Shown in pieces: positions 17,257 through 25,665 of a stretch of DNA of 64,000 nt. The notes beneath the pieces were generated by a model. It had not been told where the DNA came from, ran no database searches, and saw nothing but the letters and a program-made list of their open reading frames with translations. The position numbers were made by a program, and so were the translations under genes. This DNA is from Acidimicrobiia bacterium. GTDB taxonomy: Bacteria > Actinomycetota > Acidimicrobiia > Acidimicrobiales > VFJN01. Location: assembly GCA_009694375.1 (NCBI GenBank), contig SHVB01000005.1, forward strand, positions 62,001 to 126,000, given 5' to 3'. Positions within the stretch are counted from its first letter, which is position 1. Each line of letters opens with the position of its first letter.

Positions 17257-17769
17257 TCACCAACCGGCGGGCGGGACTACGGGGGCCAGACGGCCCGAAT
17301 GCAGGTCGTACACCAACCCCGCCACCACGGTTCCGTCGGGGATCAACGGGCTGCCCAGTACGAGGGCTACGTCGTCTTCCAGCACCCGCCGCTGATCAGA
17401 AATCGCCAGGGGCTCGAACCCTTCGATCACCCGACCGGTGGCTTGGGCCACCGCGGCACGCAATTCCGCATCGGTGACGGAGGTCATCTTGCAATCAGTG
17501 TGCTGCACCACCGCGATGCGAACGACCCCGAGGGCTGCCACCGCCAACGCCAGGCTGCGCAGCATGTCCTCGGTCACTCGGGCACCGGCGTTCCGGAGAA
17601 TCTTGGCGTCTCCCGGCTCGAGCCCGAACACCGCCAATGGGTCGATCCGGGAGTCGATGCAGGTGAGGATGGCGAGGCCCCGGCGGGCGGTGCCAGTGCC
17701 GGCCACCTCGTGGTCGAGCGCTGCGTAGCGGGCATTGGCGTCGAATAGGTCGGAGAAGGCGTCGTCCAC
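17257..17769 (-). CDS. Beta-class carbonic anhydrase
   Basis: 170 residues, matching the short mycobacterial Rv1284-like beta-carbonic anhydrases. Zinc ligands are Cys37 (TCIDSR), His90 and Cys93 (QHTDC). The Asp39-Arg41 dyad that gates the active site is present. RNAGARVTEDMLRSLA follows, as usual. One oddity: the residue after HTDC is Lys94, where relatives usually have Gly. It interconverts CO2 and bicarbonate in the cytoplasm. GTG start; divergent from the SDR at 17830. Confidence 0.85.
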   Translation of the reverse strand: MDDAFSDLFDANARYAALDHEVAGTGTARRGLAILTCIDSRIDPLAVFGLEPGDAKILRNAGARVTEDMLRSLALAVAALGVVRIAVVQHTDCKMTSVTDAELRAAVAQATGRVIEGFEPLAISDQRRVLEDDVALVLGSPLIPDGTVVAGLVYDLHSGRLAPVVPPAGW

Positions 17770-17829
17770 GAGGGCCTATCCGAGCAGGCAAAGAGGTCCG
17801 CTGCCCAATCCGTGCCAACATCGACCCCC

Positions 17830-18768
17830 ATGACAACCTTCGGCTTCCACTCCACCACCGACGACGTAATCGTCGGCCTTGACCTCACCGGCCAACGGAT
17901 TCTGGTCACCGGTGCCAGCACCGGACTCGGCCTCGAGACCACCCGGGCCCTCGTCGCCGCCGGGGCATCGGTGATCATGGCGGTGCGCGACCTCGCCAAG
18001 GGCGCCGCCGCCGTCGAGGAAGTGCGCGTCCACGTGCCGGCGGCAGACCTGGAGCTTCGCCGGGTGGACCTCGCCGATCTCGCCAGCGTGCGAACCTTCA
18101 CCGACGACTTGCTCCACGACCATGCGAGTCTCGATGTGCTCATCGCCAACGCCGGCATCATGGCGTGCCCGAAAGCCACCACGGTGGACGGATTCGAGTT
18201 GCAGTTCGGCACCAACCACCTCGGCCATTTCCTGCTCATTACCCGCCTCATGCCCGCCCTGATCGCCGCCGGCGGGGCCCGGGTGGTACTTCTGAGTTCG
18301 GCCGGCCACCGCTTCGGCGACATCGACCTCGACGATCCCGCCTTCGAACAGGTTCCCTACGACCCCTGGATGGCCTACGGGCGGTCCAAGACCGCCAACT
18401 CACTGTGCGCGGTAGGCATCGACGACCGTTTCCGTTCTCAGGGGGTGCGAGCCTTCGCCGTCCATCCCGGGGGTATCCAAACCGAACTGGGTCGCCACCT
18501 CACCAACGAATCACTGCAGATCCTCATCGATCACCTCGCCGATGCCACGGTAGAGATGCCGTGGAAAACCATTCCGCAAGGCGCTGCGACCAGCGTGTAC
18601 GCCGCCACCTCGCGCGACCTCGACGGTCAGGGCGGCGTGTACCTAGAGGACTGCCACATCGCCCAGATCACGGAAGACCCCACGGCCCGTGAAGGTGTAC
18701 GGGGCTACGCGCTCGACCGCCAGTCGGCGGATGCCCTGTGGACCTTGTCGGAGAAACTGGTCCAGTGA
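17830..18768 (+). CDS. Short-chain dehydrogenase/reductase, retinol-dehydrogenase/WWOX-like
   Basis: 312 residues from ATG 17830. Cofactor motif TGASTGLG, the NADP-type basic residue region MAVRDLAKG, NAGIM, catalytic Ser (VVLLSSAGH) and Tyr-x3-Lys (YGRSK) are all visible, and AVHPGGIQTELGR follows the active site. This is the pattern of the retinol dehydrogenase-like branch. It overlaps the following LLM oxidoreductase by 4 nt (GTGA), so the two are co-translated and may work on one substrate. Substrate unknown. An in-frame ATG six codons upstream is a weaker start. Confidence 0.86.
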   Translation: MTTFGFHSTTDDVIVGLDLTGQRILVTGASTGLGLETTRALVAAGASVIMAVRDLAKGAAAVEEVRVHVPAADLELRRVDLADLASVRTFTDDLLHDHASLDVLIANAGIMACPKATTVDGFELQFGTNHLGHFLLITRLMPALIAAGGARVVLLSSAGHRFGDIDLDDPAFEQVPYDPWMAYGRSKTANSLCAVGIDDRFRSQGVRAFAVHPGGIQTELGRHLTNESLQILIDHLADATVEMPWKTIPQGAATSVYAATSRDLDGQGGVYLEDCHIAQITEDPTAREGVRGYALDRQSADALWTLSEKLVQ

Positions 18769-19625
18769 GGTTCACCTTCGCCGAGGCCATGACCGATCCG
18801 AGCTACTACCTCCCGCTGGCTCAGGCCGCCGATGCGGCCGGCTTCCATGGCTTCCTGGTCCCCGACAGCATCTGCTACCCGGCTGAATCCGACGCCGTCT
18901 ATCCCTATACCGCCGATGGCGATCGGGGCTTCATCGAGGACAAGCCGTTCCTCGAGCCCTTCTCCATCATCCCGGCCATGGGAGCGGTGACCGAACGCAT
19001 CCGTTTCGTGATCTCGGTGCTCAAACTCACCGTGCGCCATCCCGTGCTGGTAGCCAAGCAGGCGGCGTCTACCGCCGTGCTCACCAACAACCGGCTCACC
19101 CTCGGCATCGGCACCAGCCCGTGGCCGGAGGATTATGAGGTGTGCGACGTGCCCTTCGTTCGCCGCGGGAAGCGAGCCGACGAGAGCATCGAGGTGATGC
19201 GCGGCCTTCTCACCGGACAGTGGTTTGAGTTCCACGGCGAGATCTACGACGTGCCGCGCATCAAACAGTGCCCGGTGCCCTCCACCCCGATCCCCATCAT
19301 CGTGGGGGGCCATTCGGAGCCGGCCTTACGGCGAGCGGTCCGCAACGACGGATGGATCCACGGGGGCGGGGATCTTGAGGCCTTGCCCGGCCTGATTACC
19401 CGTCTCCACGAACTTCGCGCCCAGGAGGGACGCCCATCGGACCCCTTTGAGATCCACGTGATCTCGATGGACGCCTACTCGCCCGATGGCATCAGCCGTC
19501 TGGAGGAGATGGGGGTCACCGACGTGATCGTGGGATTCCGGTGGGCCTACGACCGGACCCAGGATGCCGAGCCGCTCCAAACTAAGATCGACAGCCTCAA
19601 TCGGTACGCCGAATCGATGTTCTAA
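18765..19625 (+). CDS. LLM-class F420-type oxidoreductase
   Basis: 286 residues from GTG at 18765, which overlaps the SDR stop by 4 nt. The N-terminus VRFTFAEAMTD and the segments RIRFVISVLKLTVRHPVLVAKQAAS, split here by family variation, and LTLGIGTSPWPEDYE are luciferase-like barrel landmarks. PIPIIVGGHSEPALRRA near residue 180 is typical of F420-dependent members. It is likely paired with the upstream SDR: one handles a hydroxyl/keto group, the other a double bond or ketone. It converges on the EthD-like gene with 18 bp between stops. Confidence 0.83.
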   Translation: MRFTFAEAMTDPSYYLPLAQAADAAGFHGFLVPDSICYPAESDAVYPYTADGDRGFIEDKPFLEPFSIIPAMGAVTERIRFVISVLKLTVRHPVLVAKQAASTAVLTNNRLTLGIGTSPWPEDYEVCDVPFVRRGKRADESIEVMRGLLTGQWFEFHGEIYDVPRIKQCPVPSTPIPIIVGGHSEPALRRAVRNDGWIHGGGDLEALPGLITRLHELRAQEGRPSDPFEIHVISMDAYSPDGISRLEEMGVTDVIVGFRWAYDRTQDAEPLQTKIDSLNRYAESMF

Positions 19626-19644
19626 TCCGCCCGGGTAAGCGGAT
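19625..19644. terminator. Hairpin between convergent stops
   Basis: ATCCGC-N8-GCGGAT, a perfect 6-bp stem whose arms touch the stop codons of both convergent genes (19625 and 19644). Possible bidirectional terminator; no U-tract. Confidence 0.35.
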
Positions 19645-20372
19645 CAGGTCTTCACGAAGTGCTCGCTCATCGTCACGCTGCGGAGACGATCCAGATCCAG
19701 ACAAGCCGCCACGTTGACCATCATCAGCGCCAGGTTGGCCTGCAGAACGGCTGGGTCGCCGTCGGCGTTGAAGAACAGCATGGGATCCGCCACGTGGGCG
19801 GCGGAGGGCCAGCCTTCCTCCACGATCCCATCGATCGCCGGGGCATCGGAGGTAACCCCGCGGTGCACCTCGTTGCGGATGTATCGGGTACGGGGCTGAA
19901 GCCGACCGGAGGCGGGCGACTGCGTGCCGTGCCATTTGTCGATCCACTCGCCATAGGCCAACCCCTTGCGGCGGTGCACGAGGGCCACGGTCAACACGCC
20001 CGGCGAAGGTTCCCCGTCGGGCCAATCCCGCGGAGCCGCATGGGGAGTGGTGCCGTAGTCGTCGTAGCACGACTCGGTCACAAGATGCCCTGATACCGGC
20101 AACCCGATGGTGGCGAGGGCATCGTCCACACCGGGCCGTTTGTCGTAACTATCCAGCCAGACGGAAACCTGAGCCACCGGGGCCGCCTCACCGACCGGCG
20201 GCGGGGCCGGGCTGGGGGCCTCGGCGGCGCGGGTGTCGTGCACATTCACCGTCACCCCCCGAGCGCCCAACCTGAGCAGGTGAGGCGCCACCTCACCGAG
20301 GAGTTGACTCCTCACCCGGTCGCCGAGGGCTGGCTGGAGATCGGCCCAGAGCAGGAAAATGATCTTTTCCAT
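19644..20372 (-). CDS. EthD-like conserved protein
   Basis: 242 residues. Two related halves can be seen. The second has an EthD-like pattern (LVHRRKGLAYGEWIDKWHGTQ, then TRYIRNEVHRG, then DPMLFFNADG), typical of dimeric alpha-beta barrel proteins that assist or carry out small-molecule turnover. The first half (MEKIIFLLWADL to LVTESCYDDY) looks like a degenerate copy. AGGAGG is just before the ATG. It follows the HlyIII-family gene after 7 nt on the same strand. Function unknown. Confidence 0.6.
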   Translation of the reverse strand: MEKIIFLLWADLQPALGDRVRSQLLGEVAPHLLRLGARGVTVNVHDTRAAEAPSPAPPPVGEAAPVAQVSVWLDSYDKRPGVDDALATIGLPVSGHLVTESCYDDYGTTPHAAPRDWPDGEPSPGVLTVALVHRRKGLAYGEWIDKWHGTQSPASGRLQPRTRYIRNEVHRGVTSDAPAIDGIVEEGWPSAAHVADPMLFFNADGDPAVLQANLALMMVNVAACLDLDRLRSVTMSEHFVKT

Positions 20373-20379
20373 CGCCCTC

Positions 20380-21054
20380 CTACGCCGGTGCCGGGGTGTG
20401 GACCACCAAGGCGATGGCCACGAAGTGGCAGACCACCGCCGCCACCACCAGCACGTGCCAGACCTCGTGATAGCCAAACACCCGCGGAAAGGGATCCGGC
20501 CAGCGGGTGAACAGGAACACACTGCCCAGCGTGAACAGGACGCCTCCCACCACCAACAGGGTCATCTCGACGCCGCTGAGGTGGTTCCACAGCTGCGGGA
20601 TCGCCACCACCGCCGCCCATCCGAGGCAGAAATACAGCACGCCGCGCAACCAGCGGCTGGCCCGTCCCGCCGTGAAGGCCAGGGCGAAGCCAATGGCGGC
20701 GCCGGTCCAGGCCAACGCCAGCATCGCCCATGCCATCCATCCTCGTAGCACCAGCACACACAGCGGGGTGTAACTCCCGGCAATCATCACAAAAATGGTG
20801 CCGTGGTCGAGCTTTTGCATCAACGCTTGCTTGGCCGAGGTCCAGTTGAGCCGGTGGTAGAAACCACTCACGGCGAACAGGGCGATGAGCCCCAGCGCGT
20901 AGACCAGAGAAGCCACGCGGCCCCGAACCCCCGACGCCAGTGCCACCACCACCACTGCGGCGGGAACGGCCAAGAAGAAACAGACGAGGTGCAGCCAGCC
21001 CCGCAGCAACGGCTTCGGGGGCGAACCCGTCGACTCCGGGGCGGCGGCGATCAT
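20380..21054 (-). CDS. Hemolysin III / PAQR-family membrane protein
   Basis: 224 residues with seven predicted membrane helices. The family motifs are present: SGFYHRLNW after helix 2, an acidic-His pair in KLDHGTIF, and HEVWHVLVV in the last third. These His/Asp residues form a metal site in the PAQR/HlyIII family. Bacterial members sit in the inner membrane and are linked to membrane-lipid homeostasis, though the name comes from haemolysis in E. coli. Its ATG carries TAGGCT 6 nt upstream, so it may be leaderless. It is co-directional with the EthD-like gene. Confidence 0.85.
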   Translation of the reverse strand: MIAAAPESTGSPPKPLLRGWLHLVCFFLAVPAAVVVVALASGVRGRVASLVYALGLIALFAVSGFYHRLNWTSAKQALMQKLDHGTIFVMIAGSYTPLCVLVLRGWMAWAMLALAWTGAAIGFALAFTAGRASRWLRGVLYFCLGWAAVVAIPQLWNHLSGVEMTLLVVGGVLFTLGSVFLFTRWPDPFPRVFGYHEVWHVLVVAAVVCHFVAIALVVHTPAPA

Positions 21055-21066
21055 GCCCTCAGCCTA
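21055..21066 (-). promoter_or_regulatory. TANNNT -10 box for a leaderless start (HlyIII gene)
   Basis: TAGGCT (21066 to 21061, minus strand) lies 6 nt before the ATG at 21054. Confidence 0.45.
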
Positions 21067-21124
21067 GGGCTGCGGGTTTCAAATGGGAACGGAGGGCCTG
21101 GCGAGTCCGACTACGTTCCGGGGG

Positions 21125-21759
21125 ATGATCCCCTTCGGGCGCGGCCCCCACGAAATCGCCGAGAGCACGTGGGCCTCTCTGCAGCCCGATGGCGGCTGAG
21201 GTTGGTCCAACGCTGGGCTGGTGACCGACGGCATCGAGATCACGCCCCCACCACTACCTTCGACGGCGCGCTCACCCTGCGGGTGGGTGATCGCGTGGTG
21301 GAGTTATACGAACTCGGCCCCGCCCACACTCAGGGCGACGTCATCGTGCACATACTGGATCGCCAGGTGGTGTGCACCGGCGATCTCGTCTGTCACGGTG
21401 GCCACCCGATTGCCTGGGCCGGGCCCATCGCGAGCTGGATCGCCGCCTGCGATCGCATCCTGGCGCTCGAACCAGCCATCGTGGTTCCCGGCCATGGCCC
21501 GCTGGGCGACCGCCAATGTGTGGTGGACCAGCGCGGCTACTTCGAGTGGCTGGTCGCCGAAAGCACCCCCCGCCTGCAGGCCGGAATGGCGCCCCTTGAC
21601 ACCGCCTTCGACCTGGCCGGGGGGCCCTACGCCGGCGGGGGCGAAGGCGAACGGCTGGTGGTGAACCTCATCGCGTTAGCCCGCGACCTGGGCCAAAATC
21701 CCTCCGATGAGCTGCTCGCCATGTTGGGGGCGATGGCTACCTTGGCCGCCCCACAGTGA
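21125..21759 (+). pseudogene. Decayed MBL-fold metallo-hydrolase gene
   Basis: The frame starting at ATG 21125 reads like the N-terminus of a known MBL-fold family (STWASLQPDGG, stop, GWSNAGLV). The TGA at 21197-21199 sits where relatives have Trp. The text then jumps to GIEIT, which in relatives precedes a TTTFDG segment; here the frame is lost by one base in CCCCC at 21245-21249. It resumes in another frame as TTTFDGALTLRVGDRVVELY, continuing GPAHTQGDVIVH, CTGDLVCHGGHPI, VVPGHGP to the stop at 21759. About 90 residues between NAGLV and GIEIT are missing, including the HxHxDH zinc motif. Three separate lesions make a functional product very unlikely. Confidence 0.8.
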
Positions 21760-21792
21760 TCGCCCCCGGTTCGCTCTGCTAGCAAAGGCAAC

Positions 21793-23493
21793 GTGCTGAA
21801 CTACGAGGAAGCCACTGCGGTGGTCACAGGACCCGGCGAGCGGTTCGAGATTGAGACCATCGACATAGGCGGGGTGGAGGTGAAGGCCTTCAAACACGCC
21901 CCGCCGAGCCTGCGCGAAGTGTTCGCCACCGCCCGCGACCGGGGGGAGGACACCTTCTTGGTCTACGAGGACGAGCGTTGGAGTTTCCCCGAAGTGATGG
22001 TGCACGTGGACGCCATGGCCTCCCTGCTGGTGGACCGCTACGGCGTGGTTCCCGGCGACCGGGTGGCGATCGGGATGCGGAACTATCCCGAATGGGTTAT
22101 CGCCTTCGCCGCCATCACCTCCATCGGGGCCATCTCGGTGTCGCTCAACGCCTGGTGGACCAGCGACGAACTCGACTATGCCCTCCAAGACTGCGGCGCC
22201 CGCGTGCTCATCGCCGACATCGAGCGGGCCCAACGCGCCCATGCCACCACCCGCCGCCTCGGCACGCACCTTGTCGTAGTGCGCGAACTCGGCGCCGTTC
22301 CCGAGGGTGCTGACCGCTGGGAGGATGTGCGCCAACTCGGTGCCCCGATGCCGGAGGTGGTGATCACCCCCGACCACGACGCCACCATCCTCTACACCTC
22401 CGGCACCACCGGACGACCCAAGGGAGCGGTATCCACCCATCGGGCCGTGGTGCAGGCGCTCATGGGCTTCGGCTGCAAGTCGGTGCTGGATCGCGTCCGC
22501 CGCGAGGGAGGACCCGAAGCCGAGGTTGCGGGCCTGCCCCCCTCCTTCATTCTGATCGTGCCGCTGTTCCACGTGACCGGCTGCGTTCCCGTGTTGCTGT
22601 CGTGCTTCTCCGCCGGCCTCAAACTCGTGATCATGTATAAGTGGGACGCTGACCGCGCCCTTGAATTGATCGAGCGAGAGCAGATCACCAACTTCGTAGG
22701 CGTGCCCACCCAAAGTTGGGACCTGCTGGAGTCGCCCCGGTTTGCCCAAACAGACACCTCCAGCCTCGTGAGCATCGGGGGCGGTGGTGCCCCCGCCCCG
22801 CCGAAACTGGTGAGCCGGGTGGCGTCGAGTTTTCGCGGCGGCGGCCCCTCGATCGGCTACGGCATGACCGAGACCAACGCCTACGGACCCGGCAACAACG
22901 GACAGGACTACCTCACCCACCCCACCAGCACGGGCCGGGCCACCCCCATCATGGACCTGGCCGTTCGCGATCCTGACGGCAGGGACCTGCCCATCGGTGC
23001 GCGGGGTGAAATCTGGTTCAAGGGACCTCACCTCATCCGGGGCTACTGGAACAAACCCGAAGCCACCGCCGAGACCATTGTCCAGGGTTGGCTCCGCAGC
23101 GGCGACCTCGGTCGCGTGGACGAGGAAGGGTTCGTCTATGTGGAGGACCGAGCCAAAGACATGGTCCTGCGGGCCGGCGAGAACGTGTTTTGCGCCGAGG
23201 TGGAAGCGGCTATCTATGAGCACCCTGCGGTGCACGAAGCCGCCGTGTTCGGCGTGCCCCATGAGCGCCTCGGCGAGGAGGTAGGCGTGGCGATCTACCC
23301 ACGGACCGGCGAAACCCTCGGCGCCGAGGAACTCCAAAACCACGTACGGGAGCGACTGGCCGGCTTCAAGGTGCCCAGCATCGTGATGATCGTGGACGCC
23401 CCGCTCCCCCGCAACGCCGCCGGCAAGATCCTCAAACGCGAACTCCGAGACCTCGCCACCCCTAACCCATCCCCGGCTTCTGCCGGTGGGTAA
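21793..23493 (+). CDS. Acyl-CoA synthetase / class I adenylate-forming ligase
   Basis: 566 residues. Motifs in order: P-loop YTSGTTGRPKGA (about residue 200), GYGMTETNAYGPG (A5 region), SGDLGRVDEEGFVYVEDRAKD (A7-A8 hinge) and the catalytic Lys in NAAGKILKREL near the C-terminus. The large acyl pocket region and overall length fit fatty-acid or aryl-CoA ligases. It activates a carboxylic acid through an acyl-AMP to its CoA thioester. GTG start, with AAAGG upstream. It is convergent with the patatin gene, with only 3 nt between stops. Substrate not readable. Confidence 0.88.
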   Translation: MLNYEEATAVVTGPGERFEIETIDIGGVEVKAFKHAPPSLREVFATARDRGEDTFLVYEDERWSFPEVMVHVDAMASLLVDRYGVVPGDRVAIGMRNYPEWVIAFAAITSIGAISVSLNAWWTSDELDYALQDCGARVLIADIERAQRAHATTRRLGTHLVVVRELGAVPEGADRWEDVRQLGAPMPEVVITPDHDATILYTSGTTGRPKGAVSTHRAVVQALMGFGCKSVLDRVRREGGPEAEVAGLPPSFILIVPLFHVTGCVPVLLSCFSAGLKLVIMYKWDADRALELIEREQITNFVGVPTQSWDLLESPRFAQTDTSSLVSIGGGGAPAPPKLVSRVASSFRGGGPSIGYGMTETNAYGPGNNGQDYLTHPTSTGRATPIMDLAVRDPDGRDLPIGARGEIWFKGPHLIRGYWNKPEATAETIVQGWLRSGDLGRVDEEGFVYVEDRAKDMVLRAGENVFCAEVEAAIYEHPAVHEAAVFGVPHERLGEEVGVAIYPRTGETLGAEELQNHVRERLAGFKVPSIVMIVDAPLPRNAAGKILKRELRDLATPNPSPASAGG

Positions 23494-23496
23494 ACA

Positions 23497-24501
23497 TCAG
23501 CGGTAGGAGCGCTCATGGGACCGGGCGGACGGGCGTAGCGGCGCCGTGCGCTCGATCAGATCGTCGCCCGCCAAGCGCTGACGGGCGGCAGCATGGGCGG
23601 CCGTGGCGATGCCCGAGCGCCGGGATGGATCCAGAGAGTTGAGCCCTATCTCCGCCAGCACGGTGGCACCGGGCTGAAACCCCACCACCGGCACACCCCG
23701 GCGCCGCAGGCGGCGCGCCTCGGTATCGAGCAACGCACTCGCGAAGCCGCGCATGGCCTGATCGGCAGCCCATCGGGGGCGCCGACCCTGACGGGACATC
23801 GGCGAACTCACAATCACCAGATCGAGCGGCCCGGCCTCGAGTAGGACATCGGCGTTGGTGGGCGAGTGGACGCCACCGTCGATGTAGGGGTCGCCGTCGA
23901 TCGTCACCGGGCTGAAGAAGCCCGGGATGGCGCACGAAGCCGCCACCGCCGCCGACAGGGGCGGGCAGGACCCGTCGCGTCCCAACACCACGCGACGCCC
24001 ATCGGCTTGGCGCACGGCGCAGATCCACAGCGGCGATTCGGGCCAGGCCGCCGGGTAGAGACGCCCGATGCCCATCGAGATCACGTCGGTGCTCACCGAC
24101 CCTTCGGGTAGCAGCGTTGCCAACAGCGACCAAGGTCGCGTGGCCCAGGGTCGACGCAGCACCCGGGCCAGCGTGCCGGCCAACTCCGCCGGGGGCCGGC
24201 GCTGGCGCGTGGAGCGCAGTGGGAGCGGCGATCCTGGCGGACCGATGCGCTGCGCCAATGCCTCCCCCGCCTCCGAGAGCGGTCGGTCCTGGGCCTGGGC
24301 AAGCAGGTCCGCCCCGCTGAACCCCGCCCGCAGTGCCGCTCCGGTGATGGCCCCCGCCGAGGTACCTACGATCACCGCCGCCGATCGCGGGTCCCATCCG
24401 GTGGCCTCTTCCAGAGCCGCCAGCACGCCAGCATGGAACGCGCCGCCGGCCACGCCGCCGGCCCCGAGGACCAAACCAATGCGAGGAGGGGCAACGGCCA
24501 T
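23497..24501 (-). CDS. Patatin-like phospholipase
   Basis: 334 residues. The oxyanion glycine-rich loop LGAGGVAGGAFH, nucleophile elbow GTSAG with Ser48, and catalytic Asp in the YIDGGV motif (about residue 208) are all present, so the Ser-Asp dyad is intact. No signal peptide is seen. Patatin domains hydrolyse acyl esters of lipids. TACCGT lies 6 nt before the ATG at 24501, suggesting leaderless initiation. Neighbours act on acyl-CoA, so a lipid-remodelling or turnover role is plausible. Confidence 0.87.
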   Translation of the reverse strand: MAVAPPRIGLVLGAGGVAGGAFHAGVLAALEEATGWDPRSAAVIVGTSAGAITGAALRAGFSGADLLAQAQDRPLSEAGEALAQRIGPPGSPLPLRSTRQRRPPAELAGTLARVLRRPWATRPWSLLATLLPEGSVSTDVISMGIGRLYPAAWPESPLWICAVRQADGRRVVLGRDGSCPPLSAAVAASCAIPGFFSPVTIDGDPYIDGGVHSPTNADVLLEAGPLDLVIVSSPMSRQGRRPRWAADQAMRGFASALLDTEARRLRRRGVPVVGFQPGATVLAEIGLNSLDPSRRSGIATAAHAAARQRLAGDDLIERTAPLRPSARSHERSYR

Positions 24502-24513
24502 CGTTCGACGGTA
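24502..24513 (-). promoter_or_regulatory. TANNNT -10 box for a leaderless start (patatin gene)
   Basis: TACCGT (24513 to 24508, minus strand) lies 6 nt before the ATG at 24501. Confidence 0.45.
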
Positions 24514-24541
24514 GCGCGCGGGGGGCCAGTTCCGGCTGGGG

Positions 24542-25663
24542 TTACGCCTCCTGGAGCACGTTGAGACCGTCCACGGAGTCGATGTACTCCTCCACCAGTC
24601 GTTGGATCACCGCGGCGGTCTTTTCCACCGAGTTGAGTTGGCCCACCACCTGCCCGACCGGGTTGAACTGCACCGCCTGGGCCTTATCGGCGTAACGGTG
24701 GCCCCGAGCCACGCAGTTGCCCGACACCATGTACTGCATCGGCATCGGCAGCGGGTCGGGGGTGTCGGGCCGGTCCCAGGCCTCAGTCCAGTCGCTCTTG
24801 AGCATGCGACAAGGCTTACCGGTGAAGGACGCGCTGCGCACGGTGTCACGCGAGCCGGCGTCGAGTAGTTGCTGCTTCTGGGCGGGAGGCAGATCGGCCT
24901 CTTCCACCGTGAGCCACAGCGATCCGGCCCACACGCCCTGGGCACCCAGCGCCAGGGCCGCCGCGATCTGGCCCCCGGAACCGATGCCGCCCGCCGCCAA
25001 CATCGGGGTGGGAGCGATGGCCTTGACTACCTGAGGCCAGAGCACGATCGATCCCACCTCGCCGGTGTGTCCGCCACCCTCGCCGCCTTGCGCGATCACG
25101 ATGTCGACGCCCGCGTCTTTGTGCTTCATGGCCTGATACGGCGATCCACACAGCGCCGCCACCTTGAGACCAGCGGCGTGGATGTGATCGATGACCTCCG
25201 GCGGGGGGGTGCCGAGCGCGTTGGCGATCAAGCGAACCTTCGGGTGGGCCAGGGCCACCTCGATCTGCGGCAGCGCCGACGCCTCGGTCCAGCCGAGCAG
25301 ACGCATGCGCTCGTCTTCCTCGGGGGGAAGATCAGGCACACCGGCGTCGGCCAGGATCTGATCGGCAAACTGCACGTGGCTGTCGGGCACCATGTCGCGC
25401 AGCATCTGGCCGAGCTTCTCCGGATCGAGTTCATCCATGCCCTCGTACTTCCCGGGGATCACGATGTCCACGCCATAGGGCTTGTCGCCCACGTGCTCGT
25501 CGATCCACTGGAGTTCGATCTCCAGTTGTTCGGGCGTAAACCCAACGGCGCCGAGCACACCGAAACCGCCCGCCTTGCTCACCGCCACCACCACGTCGCG
25601 GCAATGAGTGAAGGCAAAGATGGGGAACTCGATACCAAGGTCTTCGCACAGTTGGGTATGCAT
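24542..25663 (-). CDS. Nitronate monooxygenase (2-nitropropane dioxygenase family)
   Basis: 373 residues, FMN-dependent TIM barrel. The N-terminal LGIEFPIFAF, the FMN-site segment GGFGVLGAVG, the glycine-rich AQGGEGGGHTGEVGS with its catalytic His, and AAGGIGSGGQIAAALALGAQGVW are family hallmarks. The ATG has GGAAGGA 7 nt upstream. It is the third gene of a TetR-P450-NMO unit (2-nt gap to the P450). Members oxidise nitronates, but many are general flavin oxidases or enoyl-type reductases. Here the P450 context suggests a role in xenobiotic or lipid oxidation. Confidence 0.85.
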   Translation of the reverse strand: MHTQLCEDLGIEFPIFAFTHCRDVVVAVSKAGGFGVLGAVGFTPEQLEIELQWIDEHVGDKPYGVDIVIPGKYEGMDELDPEKLGQMLRDMVPDSHVQFADQILADAGVPDLPPEEDERMRLLGWTEASALPQIEVALAHPKVRLIANALGTPPPEVIDHIHAAGLKVAALCGSPYQAMKHKDAGVDIVIAQGGEGGGHTGEVGSIVLWPQVVKAIAPTPMLAAGGIGSGGQIAAALALGAQGVWAGSLWLTVEEADLPPAQKQQLLDAGSRDTVRSASFTGKPCRMLKSDWTEAWDRPDTPDPLPMPMQYMVSGNCVARGHRYADKAQAVQFNPVGQVVGQLNSVEKTAAVIQRLVEEYIDSVDGLNVLQEA

Positions 25664-25665
25664 GG

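Noticed and set aside
21197-21199. TGA as selenocysteine in the MBL gene
   Set aside because: The position matches a Trp in relatives, the frame is broken again 50 nt later, and no SECIS-like hairpin is evident.
20803-21759. A long intact MBL hydrolase starting far upstream
   Set aside because: The upstream residues have no similarity and overlap the HlyIII gene on the other strand. Family similarity shows a stop, deletion and frameshift instead.
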